A stretch of DNA of 64,000 nt from the NCBI GenBank assembly GCA_030148705.1, contig JASBSY010000023.1:1-64000 (forward strand), in the 5' to 3' direction. This DNA comes from Pukyongia sp. Its GTDB lineage: Bacteria; Bacteroidota; Bacteroidia; Flavobacteriales; Flavobacteriaceae. The notes below the pieces were generated by a model that saw only the letters and a program-made list of their open reading frames with translations, searched no databases and was not told where the DNA came from. Both the position numbers and the translations under genes were made by a program. Shown here piece by piece: positions 10,654-20,694 of this stretch; position 1 is the first letter of the stretch, and every line of letters begins with the position of its first letter.

Positions 10654-11484
10654 ATGAGTATTATCACCCTGACTACAGATTTTGGCGAGAAGGATCACTT
10701 TGTCGGCGGGGTCAAGGGTGCTATCTACGCAGAATTGGACAGCGTTAGAATTGTTGATATTTCGCATTCCATCTCCCCCTTCCATATTACCGAAGCGGCT
10801 TATATAATCCAAAATGCCTATAACAGTTTTCCGAAGGGTACTATCCACATCATCGGGATCGATTCGGGGCTTACCCCTGAAAATAAACATATTGCCGTTT
10901 ATCTGGATGGGCACTACTTTATCTGTGCCAATAACGGGATCGTCTCCATGATCGCTTCAGAGATTCGTCCGGAGAATATCGTGGAAATAAATATTCACGA
11001 TCGACTTCACAGTAATTTCCCTGTTCGCGATGTCTTTGTACAGGTGGCATGTCATATCGCTCGCGGAGGAACCCTGGAGGTAATAGGTAAACAGATAGCT
11101 GGGATTAAGGAATTGACAGGGATCAGGCCGGTGGTTAATTCTGAAGGCAATCAGATCATTGGCAATGTGATCTATATAGATAATTACGGCAACGTGGTAA
11201 CCAACATAAGCAGGGCACTATTTGAAAAGATCGGCATGGGCAGAAATTTTCGTATTATGGCACGAACAGCTTCCTTTACCGAAGTGTTTGAAAATTACAG
11301 CGATGCAATCAATTTCAACTTAGCTCCCGAAAAACGGGAAGAGGACGGTAAGAAGCTCGCACTCTGGAATACCGGGAACTATCTGGAACTTGCAATTTAT
11401 AAGAGTAATCCCTCCACCGTGGGAAGTGCCTCTTCCCTATTCGGATTGGAATTCAGGGACACCGTTACAGTGAACTTCTTATGA
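10654..11484 (+). CDS. SAM hydrolase/SAM-dependent halogenase family (DUF62) protein
   Basis: 276 aa; ITLTTDFGEKDHFVGGVKGAI, DISHSISPFHITEAAYI, IYIDNYGNVVTNI. Confidence 0.9.
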   Translation: MSIITLTTDFGEKDHFVGGVKGAIYAELDSVRIVDISHSISPFHITEAAYIIQNAYNSFPKGTIHIIGIDSGLTPENKHIAVYLDGHYFICANNGIVSMIASEIRPENIVEINIHDRLHSNFPVRDVFVQVACHIARGGTLEVIGKQIAGIKELTGIRPVVNSEGNQIIGNVIYIDNYGNVVTNISRALFEKIGMGRNFRIMARTASFTEVFENYSDAINFNLAPEKREEDGKKLALWNTGNYLELAIYKSNPSTVGSASSLFGLEFRDTVTVNFL

Positions 11485-11506
11485 GTATGAATGTTAATTT
11501 TTGAGT

Positions 11507-11803
11507 ATGTTTACCAGAATCGTTAAAATGGAATTCGAACAGCAGGAAATACCGGGGTTTCTGGCGAGCTTTGAATTGGTAAAGGAGGATATAAGAAATT
11601 TTCCAGGCTGTGAGTTCCTCGAACTTTACAGGGATAAGGAAAATCCGACGGTTTTCTTTACCTACAGCAAATGGAAGGAAGAAAAAGACCTGGAACATTA
11701 CAGGTCCAGTCCGCTCTTTAAGCAGGTGTGGTCGCAAACCAAAGCTCGATTCCGAAATAAAGCCCGGGCATGGAGCGTTGATACGATATACAAACTTGAT
11801 TAA
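11507..11803 (+). CDS. Antibiotic biosynthesis monooxygenase (ABM)-fold small protein
   Basis: ~98 aa; MFTRIVKMEFEQQEIPGFLASF...FTYSKWKEEKDLEHYRSSPLFK; ORF start refined from 11501. Confidence 0.6.
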   Translation: MFTRIVKMEFEQQEIPGFLASFELVKEDIRNFPGCEFLELYRDKENPTVFFTYSKWKEEKDLEHYRSSPLFKQVWSQTKARFRNKARAWSVDTIYKLD

Positions 11804-12516
11804 TGACAGCCTTAATAAAAAAAGAAATAAGCACATTTTTTTCAGGACCAATCGGCTACCTGGTAATTGGCCTGTTCCTGGTAGTTAACGGGCTTTTCCT
11901 CTGGGTATTTGCCGGCGATTATAATATCTTCGATTCGGGCTTTGCAGACCTGACAGCTTTTTTCGATCTGGCTCCCTGGGTTTTTATATTCCTAATCCCG
12001 GCAGTGACTATGCGTGCCATCAGCGACGAGCTCAAACTAGGCACCATGGAATTATTACTTACCAAACCGATTTCTTTACGGGAGTTGGTAATGGCGAAAT
12101 TCTTCGGAGCCTTCGTTTTAATTATCATTGCCCTGATCCCGACTTTGCTTTACATCAACACCATCTCTGCGCTGGGAAATCCACCGGGAAACTGGGATAT
12201 AGGCAGCACAATTGGATCGTACCTTGGGCTCTTATTCCTGGCGTCTGCCTATACGGCAATTGGCATTTTCGGATCCTCCTTATCACAAAACCAGATCGTG
12301 GCCTTTATCATCTCTGTTTTCTTGTGTTTTATGTGGTATTACGGATTTGAAGGCCTCGCATCATTCAGTAGTGCGTTCGATCTGAGTTATCTGGGCTTAA
12401 AAGCCCATTTCGACAGTATCGCCCGTGGGGTTATCGATACGCGCGACCTGCTGTATTTTTTAAGTATGACAATCTTGTTTTTGGGGTTAACCGTATTTAA
12501 ACTGAGAAGAGGATGA
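11803..12516 (+). CDS. gldF: Gliding motility-associated ABC transporter permease GldF
   Basis: 237 aa polytopic; KKEISTFFSGPIGYLVIGLFLVVNGLFLWVF, overlaps gldG by 4 nt. Confidence 0.92.
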   Translation: MTALIKKEISTFFSGPIGYLVIGLFLVVNGLFLWVFAGDYNIFDSGFADLTAFFDLAPWVFIFLIPAVTMRAISDELKLGTMELLLTKPISLRELVMAKFFGAFVLIIIALIPTLLYINTISALGNPPGNWDIGSTIGSYLGLLFLASAYTAIGIFGSSLSQNQIVAFIISVFLCFMWYYGFEGLASFSSAFDLSYLGLKAHFDSIARGVIDTRDLLYFLSMTILFLGLTVFKLRRG

Positions 12517-14204
12517 TGGAAAAAAAACAATCATACATTTTCCACCTTCCTCTGCTAGTCATTGCGCTTATTTTGATAAATATAGCCGGAAGTTATGTTT
12601 ATGAGCGTTTCGATCTTACACAGGATAAACGATATACGCTATCTGCTGCTGCCAAAGAAACAATTGGAGAGGTGGATTCGCCAATTGTTGTGGATGTATT
12701 TCTCGAAGGGAATTTTCCTTCAGAATTTAAAAGGCTACAAACCGAAACCAGGCAAATACTGGAGGAATTCGCAGCCTTTAATCCCAATGTGAAATACGAA
12801 TTTATCAATCCCCTGGAAGGAGATGAAAGCACCGATGTAATTCGGCAACAGATGAAGGCTTTCGGTTTAACCGCCGCCCAGGTAGAAGTCCAGGACAATG
12901 GGAAAGTGAGTACCGAATTGGTTTATCCCTGGGCCCTGGCCTATTACAATGAAAAAACCGTTAAAATTCCACTACTTAAAAATCAACTGGGCAGCACTCA
13001 GGAAGAACGCATTAATAATTCTATTCAAAACCTGGAATATGCATTTGCTGACGGCTTTAGTAAGCTTACGAAGCCAAAAAGACGTAAAGTCGCAGTTCTT
13101 AAAGGCAATGGTCAACTGGATGACCGCTATATAGCCGATTTCTTCGGCACCTTAAGGGATTATTATTATATAGCTCCCTTTACCCTGGATTCTGCAACCG
13201 TAAATCCGAAGGGAACCCTGGCACAACTATCGGATTACGACCTGGTGGTTTCGGCTGGTCCTACTGAAGCATTTTCCGATAGTGAGAAGTACATTCTGGA
13301 CCAATACACCATGCAAGGAGGTGCGTCTCTATGGCTAGTGAATGCCACCGAGAACCGGGTCGACACCATAAGCGGAAATACCTTTGCCTTTGGCCGAGAC
13401 CTCAATTTAACCGATTTCTTTTTTAAATACGGTTTGCGAATAAATCCCAACCTGCTGAAAGATATTTATGCCGCACCTATTGTACTAGCCAGCGGAAATG
13501 AAAACGACTCTCAATACGATCGGTATCCCTGGTTCTATAGTCCCTTGAGCAGCAGTGCGAATAATCATCCTATTGTAACCAACATAGAGGCGGTGAAATT
13601 CGAATATGTAAGCGGGATAGATACCCTTAAAAACGGGATAGAAAAGACTATTCTTCTTAGTACATCTCCTATCAGCAGAGAGGTAGGGTTGCCTGCCGAG
13701 ATCAGTATCGACAAGGAAATTCCTGAAAATCTAAAAGTGATCAGGGAAGGCCCCGACCCGGAAAGATTCAATGCCGGGGAAACACCTATTGCGGTACTAC
13801 TCGAAGGCGAATTTCCTTCTGTATTTACAAACCGGGTTAAACCATTTAAATTGGAATCTGATAAGTCGGTTTCAAGTCCTACCCGCATGGTAGTGATAAG
13901 TGATGGTGATGTCATCAGGAATCAACTCGACCGGGGCAGGCCGCTTGAACTGGGATTCGATAAATGGACACAGTCCTTCTACGGAAACAAGGAATTCTTA
14001 TTGAATACCGTTAATTATCTGCTTGACGACAGCGGACTTATAAACATTCGCACCAAAGAAATTGCGGTTCCCTTCCTAGATAAGCAAAAGACAGCAGTGG
14101 AAAGATCGAAATGGCAGCTTATCAATCTCCTGTTACCACTGGCATTACTGCTTATTTTCGGCATGTTCTTCCAATATATGCGGAAGCGCAAATACAGCCG
14201 TTAA
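12513..14204 (+). CDS. gldG: Gliding motility-associated ABC transporter substrate-binding protein GldG
   Basis: 563 aa; YVYERFDLTQDKRYTLS, VFLEGNFPSEFKRLQTETRQ, YNEKTVKIPLLKNQLG, C-terminal TM. Confidence 0.92.
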   Translation: MMEKKQSYIFHLPLLVIALILINIAGSYVYERFDLTQDKRYTLSAAAKETIGEVDSPIVVDVFLEGNFPSEFKRLQTETRQILEEFAAFNPNVKYEFINPLEGDESTDVIRQQMKAFGLTAAQVEVQDNGKVSTELVYPWALAYYNEKTVKIPLLKNQLGSTQEERINNSIQNLEYAFADGFSKLTKPKRRKVAVLKGNGQLDDRYIADFFGTLRDYYYIAPFTLDSATVNPKGTLAQLSDYDLVVSAGPTEAFSDSEKYILDQYTMQGGASLWLVNATENRVDTISGNTFAFGRDLNLTDFFFKYGLRINPNLLKDIYAAPIVLASGNENDSQYDRYPWFYSPLSSSANNHPIVTNIEAVKFEYVSGIDTLKNGIEKTILLSTSPISREVGLPAEISIDKEIPENLKVIREGPDPERFNAGETPIAVLLEGEFPSVFTNRVKPFKLESDKSVSSPTRMVVISDGDVIRNQLDRGRPLELGFDKWTQSFYGNKEFLLNTVNYLLDDSGLINIRTKEIAVPFLDKQKTAVERSKWQLINLLLPLALLLIFGMFFQYMRKRKYSR

Positions 14205-14215
14205 ATGTTAATAAG

Positions 14216-14251
14216 TTTGTTTTACATAAAAGCGCAATTAAAATATATTTG
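14216..14251 (+). promoter_or_regulatory. Candidate dnaN promoter
   Basis: TTTG (14216-14219) - N24 - TATATTTG (14244-14251); perfect TAnnTTTG, spacing slightly long. Confidence 0.4.
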
Positions 14252-14312
14252 TAGGTAGCCAGCAACGCTGGTTTTACAACTACTGAATTGAACCCAGAAA
14301 GACATCCATTAC

Positions 14313-15431
14313 ATGAAATTTATAGTTTCGAGTTCGTATTTACTTAAACAATTGCAGGTCCTTGGGGGCATTATAAACAGCAATAATACACTGCCCATTT
14401 TAGATAACTTTCTTTTTGAACTGGACAACAAGTCACTTATCGTTTCAGCTTCCGATTTGGAGACCACTATTTCCTCTAAACTGGAAGTTGAAAGCAACGA
14501 ACAGGGAAGTGTATGTATTCCGGCACGTTTGCTATTGGATACCTTGAAAACCTTTCCGGAACAACCCCTCACTTTTACGGTAGAGGACAATAATACTGTG
14601 GAGATTAGCAGCAATCACGGTAAATATGCCCTCGCCTATGCAAAGGGTGAGGAATTTCCGTCACCCGTGGAACTGAAGGATCCTTCTTCAACAGTAATTC
14701 AGGGAGATATCCTGGCCACTGCCATTAGCAAGACTATTTTCGCCAGTGGAAACGACGACCTTCGTCCGGTAATGAGTGGAGTCTTTTTCCAGTTTGCTAC
14801 CGATGGTCTAACCTTCGTAGCCACCGATGCCCACAAATTGGTGAAATACACCAGGGAAGACGTCTCCGCCTCTCAGGCTGCCGAATTCATTATGCCGAAA
14901 AAGCCTCTGAACCTCCTAAAGAGTATATTGGCAGCAGAGGAAGACAATGTCACCATCGAGTATAATGAAAGCAATGCGAAATTCACCTTTAACGGGACCG
15001 AGATGGTTTGTCGCCTGATCGACGGCAAGTATCCAAATTACGAGGCGGTGATTCCTAAGGAAAACCCGAACAAACTTACAATCGATCGAAACCAGTTCCT
15101 TAATTCGGTGAGACGGGTTAGTATATTCAGCAACAAGACTACGCATCAGATTCGGCTGAAAATCGCCGGAGCCGAACTCAATATTTCGGCCGAAGATATC
15201 GACTATAGCAACAAAGCAGAAGAACGCCTTACCTGCGATTACCAGGGAGACGACATGCAGATAGGATTTAATTCCAGATTTCTTACGGAAATGCTGAACA
15301 ATTTAACAAGCACCGATGTTACGCTGGAAATGTCTCTGCCCAACAGGGCCGGTATCCTCACCCCTACCGACGGGTTGGATGAAGGAGAGCAGGTAACCAT
15401 GCTGGTTATGCCGGTGATGCTAAACAATTAA
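14313..15431 (+). CDS. dnaN: DNA polymerase III beta subunit (sliding clamp)
   Basis: 372 aa; FIVSSSYLLKQLQVLGGIINSNNTLPILDNFLF, ATDAHKLVKY, IDGKYPNYEAVIP, terminal VTMLVMPVMLNN. Confidence 0.96.
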   Translation: MKFIVSSSYLLKQLQVLGGIINSNNTLPILDNFLFELDNKSLIVSASDLETTISSKLEVESNEQGSVCIPARLLLDTLKTFPEQPLTFTVEDNNTVEISSNHGKYALAYAKGEEFPSPVELKDPSSTVIQGDILATAISKTIFASGNDDLRPVMSGVFFQFATDGLTFVATDAHKLVKYTREDVSASQAAEFIMPKKPLNLLKSILAAEEDNVTIEYNESNAKFTFNGTEMVCRLIDGKYPNYEAVIPKENPNKLTIDRNQFLNSVRRVSIFSNKTTHQIRLKIAGAELNISAEDIDYSNKAEERLTCDYQGDDMQIGFNSRFLTEMLNNLTSTDVTLEMSLPNRAGILTPTDGLDEGEQVTMLVMPVMLNN

Positions 15432-15457
15432 CAGAAACATTCCGAACATAATGGATT

Positions 15458-15485
15458 AGATCCCTTGCCTAAGGGATCTTTTTTA
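15458..15485 (+). terminator. Rho-independent terminator after dnaN
   Basis: Perfect 9-bp stem AGATCCCTT-GCCT-AAGGGATCT followed by a T run. Confidence 0.85.
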
Positions 15486-15575
15486 TTTAACGAATACCCT
15501 CTTTTAAAAATCAGTAATACCATCATAGTACTTGACCATTAAATTTGTACCTTTAAACAAGACAACCACCAACCT

Positions 15576-16382
15576 ATGAAAGCATCGGATAAATCTGGTA
15601 TTTACCAAAAGTTCAATATCAATGTACTAGGTAGTGGAACTCAGCCCATGATGTTTGCCCATGGATTTGGTTGCGACCAGAACATGTTTAGATTTCTCTA
15701 TCCATACTTCCAGGACGATTATAAAATTATACTCTTCGATTTTGTTGGCGCAGGAAAATCGGATCTAAGTGCCTACGATTCAGAAAAATACAATAGCCTT
15801 CAGGCCTATGCCGATGATGTCCTAAGCATATGCGAAGCGCTTGAACTTTCGGAGGTTGTTTATGTAGGTCATTCTGTAAGCGCCATGACAGGTATTCTTG
15901 CCTCAATAAAAAAGCCTGATTATTTTTCAAAACTTGTCTTAATCGGGCCCTCCCCGCGTTATATCAATGACGGCAGCTACAATGGAGGCTTTGAAGAATC
16001 GGCCATTCTAGAGTTACTTGACACTTTGGACAGCAATTATATGGGATGGTCGCAAGCTATGGCACCGGTAATCATGGGGAATGAGGACAGGCCCCATCTG
16101 GGAGAAGAGTTGAGCAACAGTTTTTGCCAGGCCGACCCGGAAATTGCAAAGAATTTTGCGAGAGTAACATTTTTATCCGATAACCGCGACGATTTAAAAA
16201 AGGTTTCAGTACCGAGTCTTATCATACAATGTAAACAAGATGTTATCGCACCTATAGCAGTAGGTGAATATATTAACGAAAATATTGGCCCCAGCACTTT
16301 AAAGATAATAGATGCAACAGGTCATTGCCCAAACTTAAGTGCCCCGGAAGAAACTGCAAAAGCCATGCAGGACTTCTTGTAA
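15576..16382 (+). CDS. RsbQ/KAI2/D14-type alpha/beta hydrolase
   Basis: 268 aa; AHGFGCDQNMFRFLYPYF, YVGHSVSAMTGILASI nucleophile elbow, QCKQDVIAP (Asp), ATGHCPNLSAPEE (His). Confidence 0.88.
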   Translation: MKASDKSGIYQKFNINVLGSGTQPMMFAHGFGCDQNMFRFLYPYFQDDYKIILFDFVGAGKSDLSAYDSEKYNSLQAYADDVLSICEALELSEVVYVGHSVSAMTGILASIKKPDYFSKLVLIGPSPRYINDGSYNGGFEESAILELLDTLDSNYMGWSQAMAPVIMGNEDRPHLGEELSNSFCQADPEIAKNFARVTFLSDNRDDLKKVSVPSLIIQCKQDVIAPIAVGEYINENIGPSTLKIIDATGHCPNLSAPEETAKAMQDFL

Positions 16383-16409
16383 GACGAAGGAAAAGGAGAA
16401 ATACCGTTC

Positions 16410-18389
16410 ATGAAAATTGAAAACAAACAGCGATTGAGGGTTGCATTAGATCTTTATAATAATGCGCCCTGTGGGGCCGTTTCCTTTCGAAAGGATGGTA
16501 CGATTTACGATGTGAATCAGACCCTGTGTACCTGGTTGGGATACGAGAAAGACGAATTGCTCGAAAAGCGTACTCTTCCGAGCTTGTTTAAAATTGGCGG
16601 ACAAATTTTCTTCGAGACCCATTTTTATCCAATGATAGCCATGCAGGGCTATATTAAAGAGATTTACTTCGATATTCTGAAAAAGGACAAAAGTACATTT
16701 CACGGGTTAATAAATGTTCGTGAAATTCCTGCTTATAAAGACAATCCTGTTAGCTATCAGGCCACAATACTGGATATTGCCGACAGGAGAAAATACGAAG
16801 TAGAATTGCTTGAAGCCAAACGTAAAGCCGAGGCAGATTCGAAAGTCAAAGCCGATATTCTCGCCACTATAAGTCATGAAATTCGCACCCCATTAAACTC
16901 CATTCTAGGGATCGGGAACCTGTTACATCAAACGCCGCTTAACAAGAATCAGCAAAAATATGCGCATTTGTTGCTGCATTCCTCCGAACACTTACTCAGC
17001 CTTGTAAATAACCTGCTAGACCTCAGTAAGATAGAGGCCAATAAACTGTCGCTGGAAACCGCTCCCTTTAATATCCTCGAACTAATCAGCATCTTAAAAC
17101 AAACTTTTGCCGTAAAGGCCAAAGAGAAGGGCATAAAGCTTCGAACTAAAGTAGCAAAACACATTCCACCCATTATTGAGGGTGATCAGATGAAGTTGAA
17201 GCAAGTACTTACCAATCTTCTCGGGAATTCGATAAAATTCACTAAAAAAGGAGCGGTAGAATTAAGTGTGACTCTTATCGAGGAAAAAGGCGATGAAATT
17301 TGCCTCCAATTTATTGTGAAAGACAGCGGGATAGGTATTCCGAAAGAAAAACTCGAATCAATATTTCACGAATTCGAACAGGCCAGTCACGACGTAAGTA
17401 TTGAATTTGGAGGAACAGGACTTGGTCTTACTATTAGTAAAAAATTGCTTGAATTACAGCACAGTCACCTGGAGGTTTCCAGTGAGTTAAATAAAGGGTC
17501 TACCTTTAGTTTTGCTATTTGGTTTACCAGATCTACCGAGAAGAGCCTGGCAGCAGAAAACAGTCCGATCAACGAGAAAGACCATACCTTCGAGGATCTC
17601 CGGGTAATGGTTGTAGACGACAATCCTTCTAATATATTCATTGCAGAACAATACCTGGACCAATGGAACACCGATTATATATCGGTAAACAGTGGTAAAA
17701 AGGCTATTAGTCACTTAAAGTCTTACCCTGCCGACATTGTTTTGCTCGATTTGCAGATGCCGGAGCTGAATGGTTATGATACGGCAAGAAGAATTCGTGA
17801 AATGTCCCTGAAAAAACAACCGCTGATCGTGGCTTTTTCGGCTTCTACGAAAGGAGAAGTGTTGAAACAACTCCAGGAGTCAGGAATAGAAGAACACCTC
17901 CCCAAACCCTTCCATCCGGATGAGTTACTTAGCATATTACTGAAATTTCGCAATCGAAAATCTTCAGAGGGAGCTGGGCCTGATTCCAGGATTAGATCCC
18001 GAAAAAAGTCCACGCTTCATAAAACCAAACAAACGCCGGAAATTGAAGTAGAAGAGAACAAAAGTTTTAATTTTTCTCGCTTTGAAAAGATGGCCAACAA
18101 CAATCCAAAGTATCTTCAAAAATTCAAGACCAGTACACTCGATGCCTTCAGGGAATACAAGAAAGAATTTAACCGGGCAGTAGGTAATTCAGATGTAGAG
18201 GCATTGTTAGCTCTTATTCATAAAAGCACCATGTCGATCTATTATATACAAGCCGATCGTTTAACCGGTCTCCTTAATGATTGCAGGGATATGTTACAGC
18301 TACCGGATACGGATAATAAGAAACTATCCGGATTTACGGAAGTGACAAATCGCGAATTCGATATCATTATCGAAGGATTGGATCAATAA
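16410..18389 (+). CDS. PAS-domain hybrid histidine kinase with receiver and Hpt-like C-terminus
   Basis: 659 aa; PAS (GTIYDVNQTLCTWLGYEKDELL), H-box ATISHEIRTPLNSILG, N-box NLLGNSIKFT, DSGIGIPKE, GGTGLGLTISK, receiver VVDDNPSN/VLLDLQMPE/PKPF, then IHKSTMSIYYIQA. Confidence 0.92.
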   Translation: MKIENKQRLRVALDLYNNAPCGAVSFRKDGTIYDVNQTLCTWLGYEKDELLEKRTLPSLFKIGGQIFFETHFYPMIAMQGYIKEIYFDILKKDKSTFHGLINVREIPAYKDNPVSYQATILDIADRRKYEVELLEAKRKAEADSKVKADILATISHEIRTPLNSILGIGNLLHQTPLNKNQQKYAHLLLHSSEHLLSLVNNLLDLSKIEANKLSLETAPFNILELISILKQTFAVKAKEKGIKLRTKVAKHIPPIIEGDQMKLKQVLTNLLGNSIKFTKKGAVELSVTLIEEKGDEICLQFIVKDSGIGIPKEKLESIFHEFEQASHDVSIEFGGTGLGLTISKKLLELQHSHLEVSSELNKGSTFSFAIWFTRSTEKSLAAENSPINEKDHTFEDLRVMVVDDNPSNIFIAEQYLDQWNTDYISVNSGKKAISHLKSYPADIVLLDLQMPELNGYDTARRIREMSLKKQPLIVAFSASTKGEVLKQLQESGIEEHLPKPFHPDELLSILLKFRNRKSSEGAGPDSRIRSRKKSTLHKTKQTPEIEVEENKSFNFSRFEKMANNNPKYLQKFKTSTLDAFREYKKEFNRAVGNSDVEALLALIHKSTMSIYYIQADRLTGLLNDCRDMLQLPDTDNKKLSGFTEVTNREFDIIIEGLDQ

Positions 18390-18420
18390 TATTTCAGGAT
18401 TGCTGCAACTTAAGTACCTC

Positions 18421-18783
18421 TTACCCTATAAACCGTATGGTACAGAAATAGGATGGGTTTTCTCCATTGCTCGCTTTAACCGCATTGACGATGGGAACTA
18501 TAAAACCTACAATACCAACGAAGATAAGTGAGAGTATGCCCAATCCGAAGAGCAAAATAGCCGGGATACTCACAATAGCAATTAACAGTAATGTAAGTTG
18601 AAAATTTACCACAGATTTACCGTGTATATCCATATCCTTTACTTTATCCTTTTGAGTGAGCCAGAGAATCAGGGGCACTATCAATCCGCCAAACCCGGTT
18701 ATATAGGTCAGTAACTGACTTAAGTGTGTAACGACCAATAAATTGGTGTCAATTCGTTTATCGGTATGGTCTAAAACTTGCAT
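18421..18783 (-). CDS. DUF4870-type small membrane protein
   Basis: 120 aa; HLSQLLTYITGFGGLIVPLILWLTQKDKVKDMDIHGKSVVNFQLT. Confidence 0.85.
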   Translation of the reverse strand: MQVLDHTDKRIDTNLLVVTHLSQLLTYITGFGGLIVPLILWLTQKDKVKDMDIHGKSVVNFQLTLLLIAIVSIPAILLFGLGILSLIFVGIVGFIVPIVNAVKASNGENPSYFCTIRFIG

Positions 18784-18977
18784 TTTTATGATTTAAAGGT
18801 TGTATGTAGGACTCCAATTGGGTTTAAATGTTACAGTTGCTTAATTAAATTCCGGCAGATACCACACCGGCCCTGTTTAAGTTACAGGAGAAAAAATAAA
18901 TACCGTAGTTTTATAAATCAAAATTATATTTCACTTAATAACCAAAACTTACCCGACCAAATTGAAATCACATTAGT

Positions 18978-20591
18978 ATGCTCACCAAAAAGAAACAGGC
19001 CGAATTCAGGAGTAAGTTGTTCCAACATCTGGACGGCATTGTAACAGCCCCTACAGCCTACGCACTAAAGGAAGCCGGGATAACCGATATTCTCCTTAGC
19101 GAAAAATCGGTCGAGCTTTCCGTAATAAGCAAAGCATTCAATGCAAATGAAGGATATCTCAATGTGGCGTTGAGAATTTTGTGTTCTCAGGGCTGGCTGG
19201 AACAACAAATAGATAACCGAACAGACAGCGTTATTTTTAACACCAACGACTTAACTGAGGCTGCATTTTCACATTTTAGTTTATATGAGGAACCTGTAGC
19301 ACTACTCCGTATGTCGGAATTCTTTCATCCAAGGAAATTTGAAATGAAGCCATTTTTAAAAATGGAAGCGATTTTCGAAGAGTTTCAATCCAATTTTGGA
19401 ATCAGAATGTCTTCAGAAAAAAAGAGCCGGGACGTCCAGGAGCAAATACTGCGTCATATCGAAGGGGTACTGCTCGGGCCGACCTTGGTTCATTTGGGGA
19501 TGGCCGGGATGTTTCACAAATATTTTATGGAAACCAGGTTCAGTCCCGAGGAATTTCATACGGATGCAGAAGGATTTGAACGGCTGCTGGATATATTAAC
19601 GCAAATCGGCCTGTTTACCAAATCCAACGGTGCTTTTGAATTTACCGATGAAGGCCTGTTCTTTGCGCGGAGAGCAAGCGCTTACGGGGTCACAGTTTCC
19701 TATATTCCAACCCTGAGAAAATTACAGGAGTTGATATTTGGCGATCCGCTGATACTGAGAGCAAACGGTCCCGGCCCCGAAAAACATGTGGACAGGGAAA
19801 TGAATGTCTGGGGCAGCGGTGGTGCTCATGCGGCTTACTTTAAAGTAGTGGATGAAATAATTATCGACATCTTCAATAAACCCATTGACGAACAACCTAA
19901 AGGAATACTCGATATGGGCTGTGGTAACGGTGCCTTTCTGCAGCATTTGTTTATGGTAATCGAAAGTCAGACTCTGCGAGGTACGCTTTTGGATGAATTC
20001 CCCTTAACGCTTATAGGGGTGGATTACAACGAAGCTGCATTAAAAGTATCACGCCAGCGCCTTATCCAGGCCGAGATCTGGGCAAAGATTATCTGGGGAG
20101 ATATCGGAAAACCGGACTTACTGGCAAATGATTTGCAGCAAAAGTACGGGGTGGATCTGCGTGACTTGCTTAATGTTAGGACCTTCCTTGACCACAATCG
20201 GATTTGGGAGACACCCGATAAAACAGACAATCTAAGACTTAGTATGTCCACAGGTGCTTACGCTTATAGAGGGAAACGCCTTTCGAACAACCTGGTATCC
20301 CAATCCTTAAAGCAGCATTTTAATAAATGGTTACCCTATTTGGAAAAACACGGTTTGCTTATCATCGAGCTTCATACCGTCAACCCGGCAGTTGCAGCCT
20401 CAAACATCGGTAAAACTGCGGTGACTGCCTATGATGCAACGCATGGGTATTCCGATCAGTATATTATTGAGGTAGATGAATTCAGTAAAATAGTGTCTGA
20501 AATTGGCCTTATACCCGACCCCGACAAAGCAAGGAAATTCCCCAATTCGGAACTCGCGACGGTCACAATCAATTTACTACATAAAAAATAA
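18978..20591 (+). CDS. Class I SAM-dependent methyltransferase with N-terminal winged-helix-like region (possibly AprA-like)
   Basis: 537 aa; ILDMGCGNGAFLQHL motif I, LIGVDYNEAALKVSRQRL, RTFLDHNRIWE; N-terminal methyltransferase dimerisation-like segment. Confidence 0.65.
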   Translation: MLTKKKQAEFRSKLFQHLDGIVTAPTAYALKEAGITDILLSEKSVELSVISKAFNANEGYLNVALRILCSQGWLEQQIDNRTDSVIFNTNDLTEAAFSHFSLYEEPVALLRMSEFFHPRKFEMKPFLKMEAIFEEFQSNFGIRMSSEKKSRDVQEQILRHIEGVLLGPTLVHLGMAGMFHKYFMETRFSPEEFHTDAEGFERLLDILTQIGLFTKSNGAFEFTDEGLFFARRASAYGVTVSYIPTLRKLQELIFGDPLILRANGPGPEKHVDREMNVWGSGGAHAAYFKVVDEIIIDIFNKPIDEQPKGILDMGCGNGAFLQHLFMVIESQTLRGTLLDEFPLTLIGVDYNEAALKVSRQRLIQAEIWAKIIWGDIGKPDLLANDLQQKYGVDLRDLLNVRTFLDHNRIWETPDKTDNLRLSMSTGAYAYRGKRLSNNLVSQSLKQHFNKWLPYLEKHGLLIIELHTVNPAVAASNIGKTAVTAYDATHGYSDQYIIEVDEFSKIVSEIGLIPDPDKARKFPNSELATVTINLLHKK

Positions 20592-20694
20592 GGGCTTTAT
20601 TCATTTGATGTGCCGGTGGCTAGAAAATTCGTAAACGGCTTTTAATTTGAGTCTCCGGAGCAGAGAACACATTCTTAATTCCTATTTTTGCAGT

